Origin: Jiangella anatolica
GTDB taxonomy: Bacteria; Actinomycetota; Actinomycetes; Jiangellales; Jiangellaceae
Reading direction: 5' to 3'
DNA: 53,634 nt
NCBI RefSeq assembly: GCF_003236295.1
Contig: NZ_POTW01000039.1
Coordinates: 1 to 53,634 of the forward strand
The translations under genes and the position numbers were made by a program. Below, in pieces: positions 16,832 through 23,672 of this stretch. The notes below the pieces were generated by a model. That model did not search any database and had not been told where the DNA came from. It saw nothing but the letters and a program-made list of their open reading frames with translations. Every line of letters begins with the position of its first letter. The first letter of the stretch is position 1.

Positions 16832-17737
16832 GTGGACACCACGCACGCGCTCGAGCTGGGCACCACCCGCGCGGTCGTGTCCGAGTGGGCCGGCGCGCTG
16901 CGCTCGCTCACGGTCGCCGGGACCGAGCTGATCCAGCCGCACGCCGCCGACGGCCCGCCGCCGCTGGCCGCCGGCGCCGTCCTGGCGCCGTGGCCGAACC
17001 GGGTCGACGGTGGCCGCTGGATGCTGGGCGGCGTCGAGCAGCAGCTGGAGATCACCGAGCCCGAGGCCGGCCACGCGGTGCACGGCCTGCTCATGCGGAC
17101 GCGGTACACCCGCGGCTCCCGCACCGACGCGTCGGTCACGCTGGCCGCCGACGTCGCGCCGCAGCCGGGCTACCCGTTCGCGCTCGAGACCTCCGTCGAG
17201 TACGAGCTCACGCCCGACGGCGTCATCGTGCGGCACCGGCTGCGCAACGCCGGCCACGACACCGCGCCCGTCGCGCTGGGCATCCACCCGTACCTGCGCG
17301 TCGGCGACGTCCCGGTCCGCGACCTCACGCTCACCGTCCCGGCCGGGCGCGCGTTCCGCATCGACGACCGCTCCATTCCGACCGGCACGTACGACGTCAC
17401 CGGCACCGACGACGACCTGCGCGGCGGCGTCCCCGTCGGCGAGGGTCCGGGCCACGCGTGCTACACCGACCTCGACGTCGACGGCAGCGGCGTCATCACC
17501 AGCGCGCTGCGGGCGCCCGACGGCCGCACCGTCGAGCTGTGGCAGGAGCCGGCGTTCGGCTACGTGCAACTGTGGGTCACCGACTATTTCCCGGGCCCCG
17601 ACGGACCCGCCGACGCGATCGCCGTCGAGCCGATGACCGCCCCGCCGAACGCGCTGCGCACGGGCGAGGCGCTGCGCTGGCTGCTGCCCGAGGAGACGTG
17701 GACGCTCACCTGGGGGCTGCGCCTCACCGGGGGATAG
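16832..17737 (+). CDS. Aldose 1-epimerase family protein
   Basis: 301-residue mutarotase-like protein. Motifs include 'LAPWPNRVDGGRW' (substrate-binding Asn-Arg), 'HAVHGLLMRTRY' and 'ALGIHPYLRVGD' (catalytic His), with 'AVEPMTAPPNAL' carrying the catalytic Glu. The GTG at 16832 is preceded by GAGGAG. It is divergent from the amidohydrolase operon, separated by 113 bases, so both may handle the same sugar. Its length fits the YeaD/GalM-like actinobacterial group. Confidence 0.9.
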   Translation: MDTTHALELGTTRAVVSEWAGALRSLTVAGTELIQPHAADGPPPLAAGAVLAPWPNRVDGGRWMLGGVEQQLEITEPEAGHAVHGLLMRTRYTRGSRTDASVTLAADVAPQPGYPFALETSVEYELTPDGVIVRHRLRNAGHDTAPVALGIHPYLRVGDVPVRDLTLTVPAGRAFRIDDRSIPTGTYDVTGTDDDLRGGVPVGEGPGHACYTDLDVDGSGVITSALRAPDGRTVELWQEPAFGYVQLWVTDYFPGPDGPADAIAVEPMTAPPNALRTGEALRWLLPEETWTLTWGLRLTGG

Positions 17738-17746
17738 GTTGTCCTC

Positions 17747-18694
17747 ATGAGCGCCGACGAGGAACGCGACGGCGTCGCGCTGACGCATCTGGACCAGCCG
17801 CTGTCCGACGATGGCGGCGCCACCAAGCGCGACCTCGTCGACTACCTCGACGCGGTGCACACCCGGATCCTGCCCGGCCTCGCCGGCCGGCCGCTGTCGG
17901 TGATCCGGGTCCGCCCCGGCCAGCCCGGCTTCATGCAGAAGAACGTGCCGAAGTACGCGCCGTCGTGGATCCCGACCGTCTCGGTGTGGGCGCAGGCGTC
18001 CAAGCGCGAGGTGTCCTACGCCTTGTGCGACGACCGGCGCACCCTGCTGTGGTTCGCCAACCAGCGCGCCGTCGAGTACCACCCGGCGCTGGTGCGGGCC
18101 GAGCAGTGGGACGTCCCGACGCACCTCATCATGGACATCGACCCGCCCGAGGGCGAGACGTTCGCCGCCGCGGCGGCCGCCGCCCAGCTCGTCCGTCGGG
18201 CCCTCGCGGCTGACGGCCTCGACGGCGCGGTGAAGACCAGCGGGTCGAAGGGCGTGCACATCTTCGTGCCGCTGCGGCCGCACTCGCACGAGGACGTCGC
18301 CGCCGCCACCCGCGCCGTCGCGGCCCGGGCCGAGCGGCTGGACCCGGCGCTGGCCACGACCGCGTACATCAAGGAGGACCGCGGCGGGAAGGTGTTCCTC
18401 GACTCCACCCGCTCCGGCGGCGCGACCGTCGTGGCCGCGTACAGCCCGCGGCTGCGGCCCGGCCTGCCGGTGTCGTTCCCGGTCTCCTGGGACGCGCTGG
18501 ACTCCGTCACCCCGGGCGACTTCACGATCCACACCGCGCCCGCCCTCCTCGGCGACGACGACCCCTGGGCGGCGGCGCTGCCGGCCCCCCAGGAACTGCC
18601 CGCCGACCTCGTCGAAGAGGGCCACACCATCCCCGTCGCGCGCGTCGTCGCGATGCACGAAGGGAAGCGACGCGCCCGGGAGCGGCAGCAATAG
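17747..18694 (+). CDS. Stand-alone LigD polymerase (PolDom/primase-like) domain protein
   Basis: 315-residue archaeo-eukaryotic primase-fold polymerase of the kind used in bacterial non-homologous end joining. The metal-binding 'IMDIDPPEG' and the 'TSGSKGVHIFVPL' nucleotide-binding block are clear, with 'LLWFANQRAVEYHP' typical of the domain. No ligase or nuclease domain is fused and no Ku gene is in the window, so it is a PolD1/PolD2-like single-domain protein. It starts 9 bases after the aldose epimerase gene but this is probably coincidental. Confidence 0.9.
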   Translation: MSADEERDGVALTHLDQPLSDDGGATKRDLVDYLDAVHTRILPGLAGRPLSVIRVRPGQPGFMQKNVPKYAPSWIPTVSVWAQASKREVSYALCDDRRTLLWFANQRAVEYHPALVRAEQWDVPTHLIMDIDPPEGETFAAAAAAAQLVRRALAADGLDGAVKTSGSKGVHIFVPLRPHSHEDVAAATRAVAARAERLDPALATTAYIKEDRGGKVFLDSTRSGGATVVAAYSPRLRPGLPVSFPVSWDALDSVTPGDFTIHTAPALLGDDDPWAAALPAPQELPADLVEEGHTIPVARVVAMHEGKRRARERQQ

Positions 18695-18712
18695 CGCCTC
18701 GTCCGGCCGTGC

Positions 18713-18758
18713 TAGGGTCTGCTGCGTTTGCTGGAACAGAGAATAGGAGCACGACAGC
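18713..18758 (+). promoter_or_regulatory. Leader and possible -10 box of the cold-shock gene
   Basis: TAGGGT at 18713-18718 resembles an actinobacterial -10 element; no convincing -35 hexamer is present at the right distance. AGGAG at 18745-18749 is the ribosome site, 9 bases before the ATG. Confidence 0.4.
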
Positions 18759-18962
18759 ATGGCCCAGGGCACTGTGAAGTGGTTCAACGGCGAGAAGGGC
18801 TTCGGCTTCATCGAGCAGGACGGCGGCGGCGCCGACGTGTTCGTGCACTACAGCGCGATCGCCTCCAGCGGTTTCCGCACCCTCGAGGACAACGCCCGGG
18901 TCGAGTTCGACATCACCCAGGGCCAGAAGGGCCCCCAGGCCGAGAACGTCCGCACCATCTGA
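18759..18962 (+). CDS. cspA: Cold-shock protein, CspA family
   Basis: 67-residue single-strand nucleic-acid-binding beta-barrel. The sequence contains '[15 protein letters not shown]' with RNP-1 (KGFGFI) and RNP-2 (VFVHYSAI). Length and sequence are standard for the family. It acts as an RNA chaperone. It has its own leader and a hairpin downstream, so it is monocistronic. It is the last clearly host-like gene before the softer-composition region begins. Confidence 0.97.
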   Translation: MAQGTVKWFNGEKGFGFIEQDGGGADVFVHYSAIASSGFRTLEDNARVEFDITQGQKGPQAENVRTI

Positions 18963-18974
18963 AGGCGGGTCAGG

Positions 18975-18998
18975 CGGCACTCGTCCCGCCGTGCCGCG
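18975..18998 (+). terminator. Hairpin downstream of cspA
   Basis: GCGGCAC (18975-18981) pairs with GTGCCGC (18992-18998) around a 10-base loop; an overlapping GGCGGG/CCCGCC pair offers an alternative stem. No T-run follows, as is common in high-GC actinobacteria. Confidence 0.45.
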
Positions 18999-19047
18999 GT
19001 TCAGGCCGGACGGTGCCGCCCAAGATCTCCGCATGCGGCGCCGCTCG

Positions 19048-19491
19048 CTACGAACTCCGCTGGTGCTGCAGAATCTCGACCGCGATGTCGTCCGGGTCGA
19101 GCAGATAGGCGAATCGGAAGCCCTTGCCGTTCATGTGTGGCGGGCTTGGCGGCGCGATGAAGCGCGCGCCCTTCGCGGTCAGGTCGTTGTAAGCCTCCTC
19201 GATGTCGAGGACGGGAAAGCAGATATGGGCGGCGCCGACATCGTTGTTCCGCGGCGCATCGGGTCGCCCAGGCGGCTGGACGTACTGGATCAGCTCGAGC
19301 CGGATGTTCTCTCCCTCGAGGTGTGCTGTCGCGAGCTTGACCTGGGCGAATCCAAGACCGCGCGCGATCCAGTCCGCGTCTCCATCGCCGCGGCCGATCA
19401 CGGTGAGGTCGAACATGGACGCATAGAAGTCCACCGATCGGTCGATGTCGCCGACGGTGAGTCCAACGTGATCGATCCTGCGATAATCCAT
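19048..19491 (-). CDS. VOC (glyoxalase/bleomycin-resistance) family protein
   Basis: 147-residue metalloprotein-fold member. Two beta-alpha-beta-beta-beta modules are visible, with likely metal ligands His in 'IDHVGLTV', Glu in 'IRLELIQY', His in 'AAHICFPV' and Glu in 'IAVEIL'. All four are present, so it could be an active methylmalonyl-CoA epimerase-like or dioxygenase-like enzyme. It starts 33 bases after the Gfo/Idh gene at 19525-20526 and is probably co-transcribed. The specific reaction is not known. Confidence 0.88.
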   Translation of the reverse strand: MDYRRIDHVGLTVGDIDRSVDFYASMFDLTVIGRGDGDADWIARGLGFAQVKLATAHLEGENIRLELIQYVQPPGRPDAPRNNDVGAAHICFPVLDIEEAYNDLTAKGARFIAPPSPPHMNGKGFRFAYLLDPDDIAVEILQHQRSS

Positions 19492-19524
19492 CGAGTCTCC
19501 GTTCCCGGGGCTGGTTCGCGCTCT

Positions 19525-20526
19525 TCAGGAGCGTGCGTCGATCTCGTCGAGGCACACGACGCGCTGCTCTTGGATCGAGTGCCTGATCGCGTCGTAAACC
19601 CGCATGGTTTCGTAGCTGCTGGCTATCGACGATTCCGGCTCGCGTCGATCTCGAACGGCGGAGACGAACTCGGCTAGCTCACCCTGATAGCCGATGTCCA
19701 CCAGGCTGTCCTGCAGCGCGAGTGGCCGATCATGGTAGTCCAACACGGTGTTGCCGCGGTACCTCGTCAGGCGGCCAGAACGGTCTATGGTCAGATGGTT
19801 CCCGTAGCTGCCGGTGAGGTGCACTTCTTCGGTGATGTCGAGACCCCTGTTCGCGGTCATGCTCAGGGTTCCGACCGCGCCGTTGGCGAAGGTCAAGGTC
19901 ACTGCGTAGGCGATCCCGAAGTGATCGCGCGCGAACACCTCGGTGACTTCGCCGAACATGTAGCGGGCCAGGTCTACCATGTGTATTCCGAAGTCGAGAA
20001 GGAACATATCCAACCAACTGCTGTCCGCGACACCGAAGGACCAGTCGATCGCCAGAAGGCACGGCGGCCCGAAGTCCGGCGATGCTACCGCCGAACGCGC
20101 GCGCCGATACACGGGCGCGAATCGCTTCATGAAACCAGTCATACAGGTCTGGCCTGTCCTTCGGCTGGTCGCCAAGACAGCGGCGGCGTCAGCCGCAGAC
20201 GCGGCCGGCGGTTTCTCCGTCCAGACGGGCAGTCCGGCTTCCATGACGTCGATCGCCAACTTGGAATGGTGCTCGGCACCCACACACACGATGACCGCAT
20301 CCAGGCTCGCGTCGCTCAGCATGGACGAATGGTCGGCGTATACAGACTCGGCTCCGAACCTTCGCGCGTTGTGTTCGGCCCGGGCCTCGTCGATGTCGCA
20401 AATGGCGGCGAGTCGGATCGGAAGGGAATTCAGGCACGGATAGATCTGGTGGGTCGCGTGGCCACCGGCGCCGATAACGCCGATGCGGAGGACCGCGCCG
20501 TGGTTTGGTCCGGCGTCGCCGATCAT
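19525..20526 (-). CDS. Gfo/Idh/MocA family oxidoreductase (island paralogue 1)
   Basis: 333-residue NAD(P)-dependent oxidoreductase. Rossmann motif 'RIGVIGAGGHATHQIYP', EKP block 'VWTEKPPAASA', then 'TGFMKRFAPVYRRAR' and the catalytic 'DFGIHMVDLARYMFGEV' (His in IH). The MKR-F/H and H-x-x-DLARY signatures are shared with the products at 32811 and 34810, so the three are paralogues within this island. The ATG at 20526 has an AGG ribosome site 8 bases upstream. It is co-transcribed with the VOC gene and divergent from the broken FAD oxidoreductase. Likely role: oxidation of a sugar or sugar acid. Confidence 0.9.
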   Translation of the reverse strand: MIGDAGPNHGAVLRIGVIGAGGHATHQIYPCLNSLPIRLAAICDIDEARAEHNARRFGAESVYADHSSMLSDASLDAVIVCVGAEHHSKLAIDVMEAGLPVWTEKPPAASAADAAAVLATSRRTGQTCMTGFMKRFAPVYRRARSAVASPDFGPPCLLAIDWSFGVADSSWLDMFLLDFGIHMVDLARYMFGEVTEVFARDHFGIAYAVTLTFANGAVGTLSMTANRGLDITEEVHLTGSYGNHLTIDRSGRLTRYRGNTVLDYHDRPLALQDSLVDIGYQGELAEFVSAVRDRREPESSIASSYETMRVYDAIRHSIQEQRVVCLDEIDARS

Positions 20527-20880
20527 CGCAGCACCTCGTCGTGATCTTGATGAAGATATTCGCTCCTCGTGTCGACGCTAAGTGGTGGGATATGTCGGGC
20601 GTAGGGGACGGATTCTGCTGGTCACGGCATGCATCTGCCGATGAAGGACGAGTCACATGAGACGCCTGTGCGCGGCGCCTCCCGCAGCCTGAACGACTTC
20701 TCGACACACCCGATGGAGGGGTGCCGACGCCCGCCCCCGCTTCCAGTCGGGACGCCTCCTTGGAACTGGGCCTCGCGGCCGAGGTGGCCAGGGATTATCC
20801 AGTCGAGTCTGGCTGGTCTGGCGTCGCTTGCCCAGCCCGACTCGTCATCCGGGAACAATGATCGGTGAACCGGGAATGTC
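20527..20880. other. Intergenic region with a short inverted repeat
   Basis: 354 bases between the Gfo/Idh and FAD oxidoreductase genes. No convincing coding region. ATCTT-GATG-AAGAT (20544-20557), 18 bases before the Gfo/Idh start, is a possible operator. Base composition is less GC-rich than in the flanking host-like DNA. Confidence 0.3.
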
Positions 20881-21119
20881 ATGGGACGAAACCGAGTGGC
20901 ACGGTCAGTTTGCGCCAAGACATCGAGTGGTGGGGATGCAGTTGTGAGCTTCGATGCCGAGCGATCGACGCCTCGCGTCTGGGCGGAGGCCGCACAGTGG
21001 CCGGACCGACGGCACACTGCGGCGGGCCTCGCACGGACCCGCTCCAACGGAGGACGCGAGGGACCAGCCGGGTCCGGTGTCGTGCGTGCGACGAGTGCTC
21101 CACCTGCGGAGGATCGCGC

Positions 21120-22504
21120 ATGGGTCCGCGAGGAAGCACGGGAGCTTCCGGTCCTGGCGGACGTCGACGTCCTGGTCTGCGGCGGCGGCCCGGCGGGTAC
21201 AGCGGCCGCTATCGCTGCCGCGAGGAACGGCTCGAAGACGCTGCTCCTCGAACGCCACGGGTTCCTCGGCGGTATGGCGACCGCGGGGCTGGTCGTTCCT
21301 CATTGGGACTCCCACCAGAACGGGGGAGTCAACGCGGACCTGATCGATCGTCTTGAATCGCGAGAAGGGTGGGGAGCTGAAGGCTGGAAGATCTCGTTCG
21401 ACCCGGAGCTCTGGAAGCACGTGAGTGAGGACCTCGTCCTGGACAGTGGCAGCGACTTGCTCTATCACACGTTCGTCGTCGGGACGCTGCGCACGGGCCG
21501 AGCTGTCAAGGGCGTGGTGATCGAGACCAAGTCCGGTCGATTCGCAGTGCTCGCGAGGGTGGTCGTCGATTGCACGGGTGATGGCGACGTCGCCGCGCGG
21601 GCAGGGGCTCATTTCGAGAAGGGCCGGGGCGACGGGCTGATGCAGCCGATGACCACGATGTTCCGACTGGGCGGCGTTACCTGGGTTCAGCGGCGCAACG
21701 CGGGACTACGTGATCTCATAGAACAGGCGATCGAACGGACCGGCGATGAGTATCGCCTGCCGTACGACTACCCGTGGGCCATTCACCTGCCGAATCCGGG
21801 CGAGGTGGCGGTCATGCTCGTCCACGTCCGGGACGTGGACGGCACGGACGTGCGTGATCTGACGAGAGCCGAGTCGACGGACGCCGTCAGACGCTCGCCG
21901 TCGTTGACTTCCTCCGCCGGCGAGTTGCGGAGTTCGCCAACGCCCATCTCATCGAGACTGCCCCGCAGTGGGCGTCCGCGAGACGCGCCGAATCACGGGG
22001 GAGTATGTCTTGACAGGCGAGGATGTCGCAAGCGGCCGATCGTTCGAGGCCGCGGTCGCGAGTGTGTCCTTCCCCGCTGACATCCATGAGCCGGCGGGCA
22101 CTGGCCAGGTCGGCTTCCGAGTGGGCAGTGGGCCCGTGAAACGGAGCAGCTACGAGATTCCGTATCGAGCCCTGATTCCGCGCGACATCGACCAACTCGT
22201 GATGGCGGGCAGATGCATCTCCGGCACGTTCGAGGCGCACGCTTCCTACCGCGTCAAGGGGCCGTGTATGGCGATGGGTCAAGCCGCCGGACTTGCTGCG
22301 TCCCTGTCTGCGAGTTCCGGCGTGGCACCACGAGACCTGGCGATCGGTGACCTGCGCGGTGGGCTACTCGGGCAGAACGTGAAACTTGATACCGATTCCG
22401 CTGACGTGCGGGACTGGCGGTGGGAGACCGTGGAGAGTGATCCAACCTATCGTCCCGATCGAGGAAGAACCCGGCAGTCGTCCGCCTACCACGGTCCGGG
22501 ATGA
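21120..22504 (+). pseudogene. FAD-dependent oxidoreductase (PF12831-like), broken by frameshifts
   Basis: The reading frame encodes an N-terminal FAD-binding domain ('DVLVCGGGPAGTAAAIAAA', then 'LLLERHGFLGGMATAGLVVP') and a C-terminal part ('GVRETRRITGEYVLTGEDV', 'RCISGTFEAHASYRVKGPCMAMGQAAGLAA'), as in the FAD-dependent oxidoreductase family. The two halves lie in different frames. The natural reading is restored by adding one base near 21872 (GAG-TC) and one near 21967 (CAG-TG). Between them a third frame reads 'GRRQTLAVVDFLRR'. A GGAGGA site at 21108-21113 sits 6 bases before an ATG at 21120 that is itself one base out of frame. An upstream extension to 20881 has no family similarity. Either decayed or affected by sequence errors. 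Confidence 0.8.
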
Positions 22505-22524
22505 TCCCGCGCGCGCTGCGCCGA

Positions 22525-23424
22525 TCACAACGCCGCGGTGACGCCAGAGCCAACGTGCTGCTGGCGGCGGTAGTTCGCGGGCGTCTGCCCGTGATAGCGG
22601 TGGAAGGCTTCGTACATGCGGCTCGTCGAGCTGAACCCGGAGCGGTGGCACACCGCGAGGATGGGGAGATCGGTGGTGGCGAGGAGGCGCTGAGCCTCGT
22701 TCAGCCTGAGCCGAGTGACGTACTCCCACAAGGTGAGTCCGCAGATGCGACGAAAGCTCACCATGAGGTGGTCGTGGTGCTTGTCGACCGCGTGTGCGAC
22801 GTCCTTGACGGTGATCTCTTCGACGAAATGCCGAGTCACGTATCGAATCGCCCGCGCTACGAGATCCGCAGTAGCCGTCCCAGTGTGGGGTGCAGCGGAG
22901 CGCGTCATCGATGCGGTGTCGACGAGGAGCCGGAGAAGGCGGGCCTGGATCTCCATCTCGACTGCAGCCCTGAGTCGATGGTCGCCGGTGGTCAGGTGAG
23001 AAGTCCAGCGGGTGAAGGCGAGTTGGTCCGCGGTGCGATCGAGCAGTTCTGGAGCAGACCGTACGACCTCGCCCGCGAGTAGGCGGTCGAGGATCTCGGC
23101 CGATCCCCCCCAGGTCAGCACATTGACGATCGGCAATTGCGCAACGTGGTAGACGGTCAGGGGCGGTTCGGGGTCAACGTCCCGATGAGGGATGCCGCCC
23201 CAGAAAGCCTGGAGCTCGCCACGGTGCAACCGGTCTTCCCGACCACCGCAGTCGAGGCTGATCGCGCCGCACTCGACGAAATGCAACTCGATCTCGAGGT
23301 GCGTGTGCAGTGGCGATCCGCGCAGGTCATGTGGCTGGCCGGATTCGCATTCACGGCGGAACGTGAACGCGGTCAACCCGAAGTCCTCGAATCGGGTCGC
23401 CACCGAGTCTGCCGGGCGCGTCAT
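22525..23424 (-). CDS. AraC family transcriptional regulator (glycoside locus)
   Basis: 299-residue regulator with an N-terminal cupin-like sensor domain (about residues 35-110, 'HTHLEIELHFVECGAISLD', 'AFWGGIPHRD') and a C-terminal AraC double-HTH from about residue 190 ('ITVKDVAHAVDKHHDHLMVSFRRICG', 'LAVCHRSGFSSTSRMYEAFHRYHGQTPANYR'). It faces the rhamnosidase gene across a 248-base gap, the usual arrangement for an activator of sugar use. It probably responds to a sugar released by the glycosidase. It is convergent with the broken FAD oxidoreductase. Confidence 0.92.
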   Translation of the reverse strand: MTRPADSVATRFEDFGLTAFTFRRECESGQPHDLRGSPLHTHLEIELHFVECGAISLDCGGREDRLHRGELQAFWGGIPHRDVDPEPPLTVYHVAQLPIVNVLTWGGSAEILDRLLAGEVVRSAPELLDRTADQLAFTRWTSHLTTGDHRLRAAVEMEIQARLLRLLVDTASMTRSAAPHTGTATADLVARAIRYVTRHFVEEITVKDVAHAVDKHHDHLMVSFRRICGLTLWEYVTRLRLNEAQRLLATTDLPILAVCHRSGFSSTSRMYEAFHRYHGQTPANYRRQQHVGSGVTAAL

Positions 23425-23672
23425 CGGCTACCTCGCTATCCGGGAAGAGATTCGTCTGAACTGACAATGTCGTCTAGTGAAACGATCTGGGATCGTCGAG
23501 GTTACGTCAAGGTGACCAGTCGGCGGCATCGAGGCGTCCGGTCCGTAGCGGTGCGCGGGTGATCCGGGACGAGGCCACCTGGATCGGTGGTTCCGCCGCA
23601 GGTCTCGGCGCAAGTCGCCCCAGGTGAGGGGCTCAACGACGTCTGCGATCGGCTCAGAAGGAGTTACCGCTG
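23425..23672. promoter_or_regulatory. Divergent control region between AraC and rhamnosidase
   Basis: 248 bases with no gene. Ribosome site AAGGAG at 23656-23662 precedes the ATG at 23673. A short inverted repeat CCACC-N6-GGTGG lies at 23575-23590. No clear AraC-type direct repeat was found by eye. Confidence 0.35.

Noticed and set aside
16715-18811. A 698-residue open frame on the minus strand
   Set aside because: Antisense to the aldose epimerase and LigD polymerase genes, both of which have clear family motifs.
20881-21119. N-terminal extension of the FAD oxidoreductase
   Set aside because: No similarity to the family and no ribosome site; the FAD domain begins after it.
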